Shown: positions 22,661 to 35,440 of the stretch, piece by piece
Layout: each line of letters starts with the position of its first letter
Position numbering within the stretch: position 1 is the first letter of the stretch
Source of the DNA: Phaseolus vulgaris
Lineage: Eukaryota > Streptophyta > Magnoliopsida > Fabales > Fabaceae
Direction: 5' to 3'
Length of the DNA stretch: 64,000 bases
Assembly: GCF_000499845.2 (NCBI RefSeq)
Contig: NC_023756.2
Span: 41,479,393-41,543,392, forward strand
Notes under the pieces: model-generated
Databases searched by the model: none
What the model was told of the DNA's origin: nothing
Seen by the model: only the letters and a program-made list of their open reading frames with translations
Position numbers and translations under genes: made by a program

Positions 22661-24786
22661 ACCTTCTATAGTATAGTTTAGTTCCTTTCACTTTTCTTTT
22701 CTTGTGTTTTTCATTATGTATATTGTACAGTATATGATACAGGAGGGAAACATATCAAGTTTTTTTTTACAATTTAATAGAAGTTTGAAAGTACCAGAGA
22801 TGAGCAAAGGATGAAAAAAATATATATATCTCTTTAGTCATGATCATCATCTTCTCTTCTTGTTCTTCACTTTCTTTCTCTCTTTCACGTGTTCTTGGTT
22901 TTCTTTGTTGTTCGGTTGATTGATGAATAATAGTGTTTTTCGGTTGTACTAGGTAAGGTTTATCTCTCTTGCTATCTCTTTCGTGTTCAATTAAACTTGT
23001 TTTAATATGTCAGCGTAAGAAAACTGATTAAATTAGGGTTCTTTTTGCCACGACATATGAGCTGTGCCATTCTTTATTGTATAAATTATTTTGTCTGGTG
23101 ATGCATAATTGAAACTATTGCAACTGCTACATCGTCATTTATGTTATTTTAAAAATGGACGGTTATAAGTTCAACTGGGAAGATAACTATTGTGCAAGGA
23201 CTAAGAACAAAGTACAATAGTTTATCCTCCTTATTACGCAATCCTAATCCATCCACCACTATTTTAATATCTTAATTTATATATATATATATATATATTA
23301 TGTATGAAATGAACTTTAAATTTAACACAATTTAATAAAATTTGTACTCTCAATGTTCTAATTTTTTAAGTGTTTCAACGACGAGTTTATTAATAATTAA
23401 CAAGTTTTAGTTAATAGTTAATTAAGAAGGAAAAAATAGACTTGTCCGTACATGATGTAATTTCTGTTGGAATGTTTCAATGTTTCATCTATAAAAAAAA
23501 AAGTTAAAAATAAAGGTTTTGGGCTGAGCTCATAAAAGAGGAGAAGAAAATGGAGGATTGAAGAAGAAACTTGAGTTTGATTGCTTGTTTGAATGACCAT
23601 CATAGATAGCTGTGACTTTCTGGTTGGAGCTCGTGTACTATAATATTATAAAGAAAAGTTTAAAAGAAAAAAATACAGAGACATTCGATTACATAGTAAA
23701 AGATAAAATATATATATTTTTATTTCGTCATATAAAATAAATTTAATTATGTTTTTATTTTTTTAAAAATTAATATGAATATTCATTAGTCTTTCAAATT
23801 TGAAAAAAGTTTCACCTTTCAAATTTACGATTTAAAGATTGAAAATAAATTTTAAATTTAAATTGTAGAGATAAAATGATTTTTTAAAATTTGAAAAATT
23901 AAAACGTAATTTTGAAAAAAAAAAATAGAGAACCAAAATCGTATTTTTTTTTAAAAAAAAATTATAAATATAATTAAATCTTTGGAATATTTTGAAAATT
24001 AGTTCTTATGTTTATGAAATAAATTTGTTATACTCTATATTAATAAAGTAATACAGGGTTTTAGTTCGCATGTGATAAGAAACTAAAATTGCTCTTTTTT
24101 TTTATCAATATAAAACTTAAACATTTTAAATTTTCATAAAAATTAATACTAATACTTTGAAACACTTTTAGAATTAAAAGCATATTTAATCCAATATTAA
24201 AAATACCAGTTTCTATGGCTCAGTTCGGTTATTTAAATTAGTTTAACCAATAAAATATTTTAATTTATTTCCTTAAAATAAAATAAAAATTATAATATAT
24301 AGGGTGAGTTTGTTTGAGTATTTTTAGAAAAAAAAGTCACCAAAACACACTTATTATGGTTTTTTAAACTTATTTTAAAAAAGCATAAGCAATATTTAAG
24401 TAGGTAAGGAGGCTGTTTTTGCAAAATATGGAAGAACATGTTTAATAAAAAAATAACATTGTTTTTATAATGATAGTCTAAGTAATTTATGTATTTTTTT
24501 AAAGAATTACTTATTCTTATATTTTTTACAAGCACTTTATTTTTTAAATTAACAAACTTACCCATAAACTATTTCTTAAATCTTTCTAGTGATATTAAAA
24601 AATAAAGTTTGAGTCTGCATTATTGGTAAGAACCGTGTTTTATAAAAAGAAGTGATGAATATTTTATTATTTTAAATTATAAAGTTATATAAGTGTATAT
24701 ATATATATATATATATATAATTAAATATTTTATTATTTATTTGTTATAAATAGGGGGATTAAAGTGATTTAATTCCATTTATACAT
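22661..24786. other. Intergenic DNA
   Basis: The 3' flank of the LysM gene followed by AT-rich sequence. TA microsatellites lie at about 23278-23300 and 24695-24719. No gene is recognised. Confidence 0.4.
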
Positions 24787-25172
24787 TACTACAAAATCAT
24801 TAAATATAAATAAATATAAATGGAGTTTAGAGACATAAAATAATTATTTGTTATATTAACTAAATTATATATTTTAGAGACTAAAAGTTATTGATATCTA
24901 AATTAATTTTTATTATTGATAAATAATTTTTAAATTGTTATCTATATAGTTATTAATGTTTTAGCTACCAATTATTTAGATTCTAAAGTTGATAACTAAA
25001 ACCTTGATAACTAATTAGATATCAATTTAGGAACTATTTATCAATAATAGAAACTAATTTAGATATCAATACTTTTTTTTAGTCTATAAAATAATATCAA
25101 ATTTAGTCAATATAACAACTAATTATTTTTTGTTTTTAAAATTGATTTTTATTTAATGATTTTCTTGTATTG
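24787..25172. mobile_element. CACTA-type inverted-repeat MITE
   Basis: It starts TACTACAAAATCATTAAAT and ends AATGATTTTCTTGTATTG, variants of the family ends. The arms are inverted copies with the same internal phrases as 10894-11279. The target duplication is unclear. Confidence 0.7.
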
Positions 25173-25439
25173 ATGATATGGTTTGATTTATTATAATTTG
25201 ATTAAAAGATGAGTTACTTCAATACTTTAAGTTAGTTGACTAACTCATTTAAATATATTTTTAACCTAAATTTTGAATGTTTATTGTAGTATAATCATAA
25301 GTTTATTTTAGTTAAAAACAATAGGTTAACCTATTTTCAATTCTAATCAAATTTATTTAGCTTACTTGTTAAGCAAGAATCATTTTGGTCCATATTGAAA
25401 ATGTTTCTTTTTCAACTCAGCTTAATTCAAATTCGTGGT

Positions 25440-25685
25440 GAGTCGGTTGACTCATGGATTTGATTTCATTTTGACATCCATAATTATAAAATGAGTGTCT
25501 CTTTAAAATGATATACTCTCGAAAGAGATGATTATAAGTCTTTTTCCCCTTCATAAATCTGAATCGGTTGACTCACGAATTCGATTTTATTTTGATATCT
25601 ATAATTATAAATGATTGTCTCTTTAAAATTATATACTCTCTAACTTTTCAGAGATAATTATATGTCTTTTTCCTCTTCGTAAATC
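25440..25685. repeat. Two-copy tandem repeat, 121-bp unit
   Basis: Two successive copies, each containing CGGTTGACTCA (25444 and 25565), ATAATTATAAA and TGTCTCTTTAAAAT and ending near CTTCATAAATC or CTTCGTAAATC. They differ by scattered substitutions. No coding capacity. Confidence 0.75.
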
Positions 25686-26924
25686 ATTAACAAAATACTG
25701 CAAATATCTTAATCTACTTAATCATAATTTTGATTTGTGTAAATTCTTTTATTTATTCTCATATCTCAAACTATTTTTCTTCTTGTGCTTGTTGTAGAAG
25801 TAGGGTTATGTTGTGATTTAAAATTGAGTTGAGTATTAACTTTTGATTTTAGATTTTAGAATTGTTATTAGTGAATTACATGTTTGAAGTAATTCTATTT
25901 CGATGTAGTAAATGATTATTAATTTAGTTATATTTTAAGAGGTAATATTTTATATTATCCTGTGTAGGTGGGTAAGTGAGTTGGTGAGTGTGTATGTATG
26001 TCTCTGTACGTGTGTGAAGATGAATATTTGTTTTCATCTCTTCCCTTATTTCTTTGGAGAGATAATGTTCCATTCATTTGGAAAACCAACAAAATATTTA
26101 AATTATGTAAACATAATATAGTTTAATACATTGTATCTATAAAAATATTGTATTACAAATTTTGAGATTTTATATTTTAATTAATTAAATTGAATGTATG
26201 AAAGATTGAATGCCTAAGTTGATGAATGATTAAGTTACTGGTTTTTTTTTGGATATGACATATAGTTATTTTCAACTAGAATAATAAAATAATGATATAA
26301 ATATATTTTTCTCCTTACATTTACAATTAAGATCAATAATCAATTCACTATATTAATTTAAAAAAAAAATAAAGGTATCAAATTTTAGGATCTCAAAGGT
26401 CACAAAAGTGTCAAATTGCATATTTATAAAAAAAATTTAGGATCAAATTGATTTTTTTAAAAATAGTATTGTAAATTGAATATTAACCTAAATGGGGACA
26501 TAAAAATATTTATACCTAAAATAATATTATATGAGTTTTAAAATATTAGTGTAGTGTTAAATGCTAGTTAAAGATGTTAGAATTAGTATAAAGAATTTTG
26601 GGTAAGTTTTGGATGCTTTTAAATTTATTGTACATTGTCTTCTTTGATATATTTCTATTTAAGAGAAATGTTTTAGTTTAAGTGAAAATGGTACAGAGAT
26701 GTAAGTTATGTTTTCTCACTCAAACTATAAATTCTCAACAAGTTAGAATTTGAAAAAAAAAATATCATTTTCTTATATATGAAATTGCTCCATTCAAACA
26801 ACCTTTTTAATGATAAATTTATATGATTTTAGGTTGATAAATTTTAAGATATGATGTGTTTTATTAATAAAAAGTTAATAATTACTATATGTAAAATGAT
26901 AATACGTTATGATTATGAAGAAAT
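25686..26924. other. AT-rich intergenic DNA
   Basis: No gene is seen. The stretch 26435-26520 is homologous to 57155-57240 (shared ATCAAATTGATTTTTTT-like core and AAATTGAATATTAACC), so it is part of a dispersed repeat. Confidence 0.4.
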
Positions 26925-27098
26925 CACTACAAGAAAAAATGGTTTTAACGAGGGTTTATTTTTACATTATCCTGGATTAAAACCTCCATTAAGTCATTTA
27001 CCAAGGGTTGTAGTTTCCCCTGCTAAACCATCTCTGGGCAATGTGTTCCCCAGGGTTTTTTTAAACCTCAGGAAAAGCCTTTCAAAACTCTTGTTAAA

Positions 27099-27310
27099 TA
27101 CCATGGGTTTAAGAACCTCCGTAAAATATCATGGGTTTCAAAACCTCCGTAAAATACCACAGGTTTTAGAACCTTCGTAAAATACCATGGGTTTCAAAAC
27201 CTCCGTAAAATACCATAGGTTTCAAAACCCCCGTAAAATACCATGGGTTTCAAAACTTCCATAAAATGTTTTAGAACCTCCTTAAAAAATACCATAGGTT
27301 TCAAAATTAT
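27099..27310. repeat. 28-bp subterminal repeats of the CACTA element
   Basis: About seven copies with a 28-30 bp period, consensus near CCATGGGTTTCAAAACCTCC then GTAAAATA. They lie 170 bp inside the CACTA terminus. The ORF running across them is a by-product. Confidence 0.85.
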
Positions 27311-27504
27311 GAAATTTTGTTTTTTTTATTCATTTACCATTTAGGCATTCATGTGTTTTTTAAACCACAATTATTTACATCTATTGTATTTGTTTATCTA
27401 TGTTTGTTAAAATATTTTTTTCTATAAATAAAAGAAATAAATGGGACCAAGCTTTATCTTCAGCAATATCTTAGGATGAAGATTAAGCAGAGATAAATTA
27501 GTGT

Positions 27505-28199
27505 TTAACAAGCACTAAGTAAATGTGCATTCCAGTTAACAAGAATCCTCTCACCAATAGATAAAAACCAGACATCATTTGTTGTTAATTGTTTCCTAAC
27601 CTTTTTGCCTTCACTATCTCTCAAAATTATTGTTAGTTTAAGAGGACGAACATAAAAAACAATACAATGTGAGTTTGCGAAGTATTGATTCAAGCTTACC
27701 AATGACATCAACAAGCCATGATCTTTTACGTGATACATGCTTTGATTGTTCAGTTTGCATCTCAATACCCACATTTTCTTCCCTTTCTTCATCAGATTGT
27801 AACCTTGGTGTAGGTTCAGATGTAGATTCATGGACAGATTCATTTGTATTATCAAATTGAAATTCAGGTGCAGAAGTGTTCTTAGTAGTAGAAATCAACC
27901 TATGAGGTGCATGTGGGGGAGGAGGCTTCTTATTATTATTCTCTATAGGATGAGAATTCACACGAGGTGCTGCATAATAATTAAATGAATACATGTGAAA
28001 AATAATATATTTTTAAAGAGAATGCCAAATTAAAATATAAGTACAAACATCTCACTAAATGGAAGTTGTGTATGAACTTACTTGAGTTATTAAGGGCTGC
28101 AAGTTGGTCAAAAGTGTTATTGAGGGTATCATGTTCTGTTGCTGTAGTCTTCTTGATGGACATTTTCTTCATCTTCAGGTATTCTTGAAATAATAACAT
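27505..28199 (-). pseudogene. CACTA second-gene remnant, broken
   Basis: Several overlapping minus-strand frames continue downstream of the DUF4216 piece. One is a low-complexity acidic/proline linker (KKPPPPHAPHRLIS, SDEEREENVGIEMQ). The last reads KVRKQLTTNDVWFLSIGERI then LVNWNAHLL, which resembles the 'RGPT...W...G.RI.V.wN' pattern of plant transposase/Ptta-type proteins. Frame changes and probable introns prevent a gene model. Confidence 0.45.
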
Positions 28200-28441
28200 T
28201 AATACAAGTCAAAATAGAAATTCAATAAATCATAATATAATGCATGTATAAACAATAATGTATAAGTAATAAGGATGATAATTTAAACAAAAATAATATA
28301 CAAGTGTTCAATTAAAAATATGACCTTGTTAACGATATACTCCCTTCTCCATTTACAAATAAAGTTTCAAAAATTGTTTTGTACAAATGCTTCACATTCA
28401 TGAAAAGTGACATCATTATCTTCTCCCATGTCATATAAGTC

Positions 28442-28810
28442 TCATGGCTTTAGATGCACAGGAATGCTCCAATCTTTAGCTAATTCATCCACTACATAAT
28501 AAACCATTTGTGCTTCTTTAGCTAGGATGTATGGTTCATCATCATCATAATAACCAATGTGTATCAAACGTGTAAAGTTTACCAGTGTAAATCCAAGATC
28601 ATCTGTCATAATCCCTCTAGAAGTAGTTGTATTAGCCCACATACATTTGAACAAAATAACAGAAAATCGACCATTATAGTTTATCTCAATTATGTCTACC
28701 AATTTTCCACAACCAGGCACACCCCCAAATTGCATTTGATTGTCGATGCTACTTGCATAACTTCTTGTCCCAAAAGTACCATGAACTTTTAAGTATGTTA
28801 CAAATAACAT
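28442..28810 (-). pseudogene. CACTA transposase C-terminal (DUF4216-like) fragment
   Basis: Open for 122 codons. It shows the pattern of the domain found at the C-terminal side of plant CACTA transposases: FGTRSYASSIDNQ, YGV-like GGVPGCGKLVDIIEINY, FSVILFKCMWANT, DDLGFTLVNFTRLIHIGY, EPYILAKEAQMVYYVVDELA and DWSIPVHLKP. The N-terminal catalytic part is missing. Assignment rests on remembered family features, not a search. Confidence 0.7.
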
Positions 28811-30156
28811 AAAGTGATAATTTGAAAAATAATTTAATTACTTAATTGACTTAACTTCAATTTAAATTTATTTAATACATATTTTAACAATTAAATAATT
28901 ATACACATATTTTAAATATTATTTTGATTGTAAGCATACATTATTTTAATTAATTTCAATTAATCAGGATAGAGAATCAAAATCTAAGATTAAAAAAATA
29001 AAACATACGAGAAACTAGTTAACTATTAGGTTAGGTAGGTTAGGTAGAGCTTCTCGTTTTTAAAACATAATCCAACTCAACTCATTTTTGAGCGGTTGAA
29101 TTGAGTTTGATTAATTAGGTCAAAATTTTGAATTTTTTTTTTTGGAAATTGTAATTTTCAAGTAACAACCTAATTAAAAAATATAATGTTTATAGAAGTT
29201 AATTCAAAACTTTAAGTAAACTAATAAGTGAAGTCATAAAAAATTATTCAAACTAATTTAAGATATGAAAATAAAAACATAACAAAATTTATCTAAACTA
29301 TTTTAATGATATATATCAACATAAGTTAAATATAATCTAAAGTTTAAATAAAAATTACAATACTTTGATAGATACAATCTTTCCAAAATGTTAAACACTA
29401 AATAAATATATATATATATATATATATAATCAATAATTAGTAAGATCAAATTTATGAATGAAATATGTAAAATTTAAAGACAAAATAAATTATATATACA
29501 TGTAAAATGAGTGATCTTAAATTTAAATATTTTCTCTGGATAAGGAGTAGTCCTAAGAGTAACATTATTCAATGTCAAACTACACTGCTCTAACAATTTA
29601 TACATTTAGAAAAAATATTAATTTGTATTCACATTGTAAAGAAATGGAAAAAAGAAAAGAGAAGACAATATTATATTTTTTTATTCAAATTGTAAACAAA
29701 TGGAAAAATAAAAGATAAGACAATAGTATTTTTCATATCCGATTTAATTTTTTATGTTTCACCTTTAAGTTAATTTTGGTCACAATTCAAAGCTTCAATT
29801 GTTGTAAGACTTAAAAAAACTATGAAAGGGATCAAGTACACGCCACCGCCCCCACCCACCACATCCCCACTAAAGATAAATTTAGATGACATAGTAGATA
29901 CATGATTGAACTTCAAATGGTGCATATTGAGTAAGACCTTGAGCGAATGTTACTAGTGACATACGACTTGAGACATTCATACTTTTCATCTTGTGCCAAT
30001 AGTAGACCTATACAACTAATCTTTTCCATTTGTTTGAACACTGGACCAATTACAAATTGTCAAAAGTAATAATCAACACTATGTTTCATATAAGAATAAT
30101 TAGTAATAATCAATAAAAAAACACACATTGGTTTGTTTTTACTCGTTAAGAAGAGC
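28811..30156. other. AT-rich intergenic DNA
   Basis: No gene is seen. A TA microsatellite lies at 29406-29429 and a short C-rich patch at 29838-29875. Confidence 0.4.
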
Positions 30157-30417
30157 TTATGCTCTTGCAAAGTGTAAGCAAGACAATGATAGAGAAATAT
30201 ATAAGACTGATAGAAAAGGAAGATAATGTAGAATTAAAATGCAAAACATTTCACCTAAAACAGTGGTAGAAGACAAGATTGTGTTGGAAAAGAGGAAACA
30301 AAGGTGAAAAGAAAAGATGAACAACAAAGACGAACTACGAAGGCAAATGACGTAAAGGAGAGCGAAAGATGGAGACAAATATTGGAGGTGAAAAGTGGAG
30401 AAGAACTACAAAGGCGA
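30157..30417. other. Unidentified purine-rich stretch
   Basis: A GA-rich plus strand yields a 73-codon minus-strand ORF rich in serine, leucine and phenylalanine. This is probably a composition artefact. No motif is recognised. Confidence 0.25.
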
Positions 30418-30680
30418 GGATGAGTGCACCACAATAATGGTTAGGTTTGTTTGTCTAATGTAGAATTGAGATGACAGAGGCAAATATAGAAAAATAATGA
30501 TGGAGACGATACTCAGGGTTAATACGAAGAATAAGGCGCACCACCATGAGAGTGTTTAGATTTATTTGTTTGATGTTAAGGTTGGGATGCAACAGAGGTG
30601 AATGCCGAAGGCAAATGACGGAGATGAAACGAAGGACACACTGCCTCCACGAGAGTTTTAGATTTGCATAGGGTTATGTC
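30418..30680. repeat. Degenerate tandem repeat, unit about 110 bp
   Basis: Three diverged units sharing a GCACCAC/CTGCCTCCAC start, a GTTTAGATTTG-like core and GAGGNAAAT...GACGGAGA. They start near 30425, 30536 and 30642. Confidence 0.4.
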
Positions 30681-32539
30681 AACTACAAGTGAGTGTGAGA
30701 CAAATATAAGAGTGAATATCAAGTTGAATCTTAGGTCACCAATACTAAACCCATTAGTCAACTTGTATAAGAGTGAATTAGTTTAGTTTGGATCGAATTT
30801 GACTTAATTATAAATAAAATTCAACCTTTACTAATTAAATTGAATTAAATCAAGTTGAATTATTGATTAACCAAACCTAATGAACACGGGTAAATGATTT
30901 CTTCTTCAAAAGCTATGTATGAAATCGGTTATCACACCCCCAGTTCCTCACTATCTACCATAGATTATGTTAGTTACATTAAATTTTTTTTCTCTGTAGG
31001 ATTATTTGATAAATATTTTTTTAAAGTATATTATTTTTTAAAAAAATGTAGTAGGCAACTTCGCCTTGGCTATGATAAATAATGTAAGTTTATTTCAAAT
31101 CATAATCATCTATAAGATAGATGTGTATTATTGCAGAGACGTGTCTGAAATCATTAAGATATATAAGATGTGAATGAACAGGTTTTGGCGTGAAGAGAAG
31201 CATAGTTGGTTGAACTAGAAGAGAAAGAGTTAACGTACCCTAACATATAATAATAAAAAATGTATAATGTATACTACAAAATAAATTATAGTTTCATGCA
31301 ATGATATGATAGTGGACCGAGTTAGCTGATAAGCTTTAAGAAAAGTAAAATTAAAAATGATGAAGGGTTGTTGTGTTTGCATTGCTTGGAATGGATTGGA
31401 ACAATCCAACTCCACTTGGTCACAAATCTTCATCATCCAACTAGGTTAATGGCAACCACTGAAGTGTATATCTGAATGAGACATTATTAACTTATGTTTT
31501 GTGTTTAAAGTATTTTCTTGAAATGTTTTTTTTTAACCTAATCAATATTATTTGCATATTAACCTTTTCAAGAAAAATGTCATTTTAAGAATGTATACAA
31601 TTTTTTTTTTCTTCTTTTTACCTTTAGGTTCCATTTTTTTTTCACAATTCAATGAATCTCGCAATATAATTGGTTTGACTTCCTCTATGTTCAATCAGTT
31701 TCACAAGATTTTCTCAATAATATATCAATCAATGATAATATATTTTAAATACACACGTATATATACCTATTATATAATTTAATCATAACTAAATGAAAGC
31801 ATCCTTAAGGATATGTTTCAAGTGAGATTTTGGAGGAAATGAAAGGAGAGAATTTATTTTGTTACTTTTAAAAATTAATTAATAATGATATAATAAACTA
31901 AATATATAGATAATGATAAGAAATTTAGTGCTCTTTTTTAACGCACTGTATATTTGCTAGACATCACCCTAAATATTTTTTAGCATTTATCATAAAATTT
32001 AATTATTTTTAATTATCTATGACTATATAACATTTATAAATATATTTTACATTTATTATGTATTCTAATTAAATTAATTTATATTACTTTATTAATTTAT
32101 TTTTAAAATGATTAAATTATAAAATATGATTAAACATCAATTTTTTTTATCTCTTTTCTTTCTTCTTAAAATCCACTTCCAAATATTTTAAGGAAGCTAG
32201 AAGGTCTTTTGATAGACTTTCTTCTTCAATAGAATTCTCTTTTTTTCAAAAGGTCTAATTCTATTTACTAATGACATGTTGGTGTTGTTATCACTAGCAT
32301 AAGTTTGTAAATAAGTATTAAACCCATATTTTAGTTTGTATTGTACTAAATAAATAATATTTAATTAATATAAATAAAAATAAATAAACTTTTTTAATGT
32401 ATAAATCATATAAATTAAAAAGTATAATACATATAGATATTCATTAACATATAAGTTATATTTAAATTTATGATAAATAGTTTTTATTAAGATATAATAT
32501 TTTTTTAATTATTGAATTTTCTTTTAAATATTGAGATTA
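30681..32539. other. AT-rich intergenic DNA
   Basis: No gene, RNA or mobile element is recognised. Confidence 0.35.
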
Positions 32540-32727
32540 AGTTAAAAACTAAAAATATTAAAAAGGATTAAGAAAATCTCAAAACTACTTTCATAAAAAA
32601 CTAACTAAAAATATTAAAAAGGATAAAAAATCTCAAAAGTACTTTCATAAAAAACTAACTAAAAATATTAAAAAGGATTAAAAAAAATCTCAAAAGTGCT
32701 TTCATTAAAAACTAACTAAAAATATTC
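32540..32727. repeat. Tandem repeat, unit about 56 bp
   Basis: Just over three copies of a unit containing ACTAAAAATATTAAAAAGG and ATCTCAAAAGTACTTTCAT. The starts at 32548, 32604, 32658 and 32715 give a 54-57 bp period. Confidence 0.85.
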
Positions 32728-34293
32728 TTTAAAAAATAGTAGTAAGAAATACTTTCATTCAACATTTTTATAATTTATATACTCAGTGGTTGTGGAGGGC
32801 ATGTGATTATTTAACCTCGTTACATTGTGGAAATTCTACTAAAGATAGCTAATTAATTTTTTCGACAAAAATTAATTATTATAAAAATTAATAAATACTT
32901 TTATAAAAAATATAGTTATGAAAAATAAGTTTAATTAATTTTTGAATTACTAGTATATCTGACTTTTGTGTTTAAGTATTTAATAAATTATAAAATTTTA
33001 ATTTAAGTAAAAATATTAATTTACATTTTATTTCTCATATTTGTTGACTTTTTATTGATGTATTTAAAGTTGAGTCCTATGAAAGTACACACTTTCATTC
33101 AATTTAACCCTACTTTTTATGCTGGCCGGTGCTCATATACATAATTTCGATATCTCTTTCTCAATATCTTGTCGTTTTGGTGGTTGCATCTATCATCTTC
33201 GTATCTCATTAATACAAAGATTTTTCGACAAAATTATTGAAGGGAACCATATTTATTACATTTTCATCTAATAACATATTATTATATACATAAGTTGATT
33301 GATTTAATAATTGTCATCTTAGAGAAATGATTAAAAAGGACTTATGATTAATTTGGCTGATACTGTGAGATACATGCCCATAACTTTTTCTAATATGTAT
33401 GAAATATATCTTTATTTGATGCATAAAACTAATACATTTTAAGTGGAATGAAAAAGCGGGTTCAGCACGGGTTGACATGTAGTTCGTTGAGATAAACGTG
33501 GGATAGATTGTCTATTTTAATTTATTGATCTCAATTTATTGATCTCTTTAAATCTCTTATGCATAATTTGTAGTGTAGGCCAAGTGCAAGGAGGATAGAT
33601 CCGCATAATTTAAAAATTTAATTTTTTTTTTCACTCTCATATTCTGTTCATGTAGTCTATTTTTTTTAAAATTATCTATTCCAAATTCTACAATCTAAAA
33701 TACATATTTTTATTTTGAATTGTGTAATCCGGAATATTGTACAATTCAAAACACAAATTTTATCTCTAGATTGTATAGCCTCAAAAGTCTCTGAATTTTA
33801 TATTGGGAAAATTTTACTCATATCTTATTATGAATGTGTCATGAATATAATATTGAGAGACCATTTTCCCAATTCATCTAAATAAAAAAATAAATTTATT
33901 CAAAATTTGTATTTTAAAATTTATTTTTCATTAATTTTAAAAAACTATGTTTTATGCAGACTGACCCACAAGTCCGCGGATCAACCCTTATACAGGATGA
34001 ACTAGTAAAATCAGCTCGTATATTCTACGTGGGACAAACCAACTCAGCACGCATTTTGTAGACCAAATGCAAGGTGAGTTTATACAGAGTGGACCAACCC
34101 ACATTGTCATTCCTAATTTTAAGACGATATAAATAAAAATATTTTACCTTTTTTATATTTTTTTCCCAAACATATGCAGTGAGAAATAAAAGTTTAGTCA
34201 GCATGATTAAAAGATAAAAGTTCTGAAATTTTGTATTAACACAGTTATTTTAGTCTCACATAAGATAAATAATTTTACAGATTAATAATAAAT
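32728..34293. other. AT-rich intergenic DNA
   Basis: No gene is seen. A less AT-rich patch at 33955-34115 (for example ACCCACAAGTCCGCGGATCA) looks like a decayed dispersed repeat of unknown class. Confidence 0.35.
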
Positions 34294-34308
34294 TATATAT
34301 AGGTCATA

Positions 34309-34654
34309 GGGTTACTCAATTTTTTCATGAAGGAAATGTGTGTGCTGATAAGTTGATTAATTTAGGATTTATTCATAAAAAATCATTTCATTGATATAAT
34401 AGGCTTCCATCTAGTCTGTTTTTAGAATTTTTTATAAATAAGTATAGTCTATTTATGTATCGTTTTTGTTAACATATGAGTTTTGGTCTAGTCCCTCCAT
34501 AATTTTATTGTAGTTTCTTTCTTTTTTTCTTGTTTTTAATAATATTTTTTTCGTGTGATGACAAATAATTGTTGTTAATTGAGGTGTCAACATAGTTGAA
34601 ATGTCAAGTTGCATAGTGACGCCTAACATGAAACTTTGTAAAAAAAAAACAAAC
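34309..34654 (+). mobile_element. 5'-truncated LINE with RNase H-like tail
   Basis: The plus strand begins in a decayed reading RVTQFFHEGNVCADKLINLG and continues through NRLPSSLF to YRFC and a stop. This is the RNase H-like C terminus of some plant LINEs. A 3' UTR and an A-run (34640-34653) follow. Target duplications of 15 bp flank it, TATATATAGGTCATA (34294-34308) and TATATATAGGCCATA (34655-34669), differing by one base. In-frame stops show it is dead. It is a different LINE type from the copy at 58.9-64 kb, which carries a zinc-binding domain. Confidence 0.8.
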
Positions 34655-34669
34655 TATATATAGGCCATA

Positions 34670-35440
34670 TTATGATTAAAAAGTCAGAGTAAATAATTAT
34701 TAATATATATATATATATATATGTGTGTGTGTATATATTGCTCTTACCGAGTATGTGATAGAGTAATCTAAAGTGAAGTAAAGGATTTGGGTTGAGTAAT
34801 TGAGCATATATCTCTTATTTAAAGAATTGTCGAACTTTAACAATCAAAGCGAGTGGTGGTCCACCTGCAGAAGGTTCTCAAACATTCAAGTCAGTAAGAA
34901 TTTAATCAAATATAAGTGAAGTATGAATGAAAATATTAAGAGTGTGAAGAATACTCCCTAAGATTTATAGGTTCATGGACATGTGATATGTACGAGTAAC
35001 TATGTTTCATGTGTCAAGAATAATATTGATCTTTATAGGTGTACTTGTATAGAATGATAGGGTTTCAATAGTACCTAATACCAGTTGGAACAATTGTCTT
35101 TGATCTCTCGGTCACTCCTCCTACATCTTTCTTGTACTCCTACCTTAATGCTCGGTCACTCCTCCTTTGTTCCTCTCGTACTCACTTCTTAGTGCTCGGT
35201 TGGGAATTCACCTGTAAAAGGTTATCTGATGATAAAGTAAGTACTTTGTATATAGGAGTGTATGATGTATTGAGAAAAGTGTACCTTACTCGTAGTCATG
35301 CTTATTCATAGTGTTTAGTAGTGGGCTATCTCATTCATGATTCGTATTTGACATGTATCTTTAATAAAAACAATATTAGTTGATTTATCTCATAGTTGTC
35401 GAATTTATTGAAATGTTACTTGGATTTTCAAGGGTGTTAT
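34670..35440. other. LTR-like remnants
   Basis: Two patches (34845-34905 and 35100-35235) contain the phrase family CACCTGCAGAAGG...CAAGTCAGTAA and TGCTCGG. Both are shared with the LTRs at 46090 and 52142. They are probably decayed gypsy LTR pieces. A TA/TG microsatellite lies at 34702-34738. Boundaries cannot be set. Confidence 0.4.

Larger units (their letters stand above)
26925..28810 (-). mobile_element. CACTA (En/Spm) transposon remnant
   Basis: The left end at 26925 is CACTACAAGAAAAAATGG, the terminal motif of plant CACTA elements. Inside it is a 28-bp repeat array (27099-27310), as expected for subterminal transposase-binding repeats. Coding remnants on the minus strand follow (27505-28199 and 28442-28810). 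The opposite terminus was not found, so the right limit is only where coding similarity stops. The element has lost most of the transposase. Confidence 0.75.

Noticed and set aside
26851..27180. A 109-codon plus-strand ORF
   Set aside because: It runs over the CACTA terminus and the 28-bp subterminal repeats.
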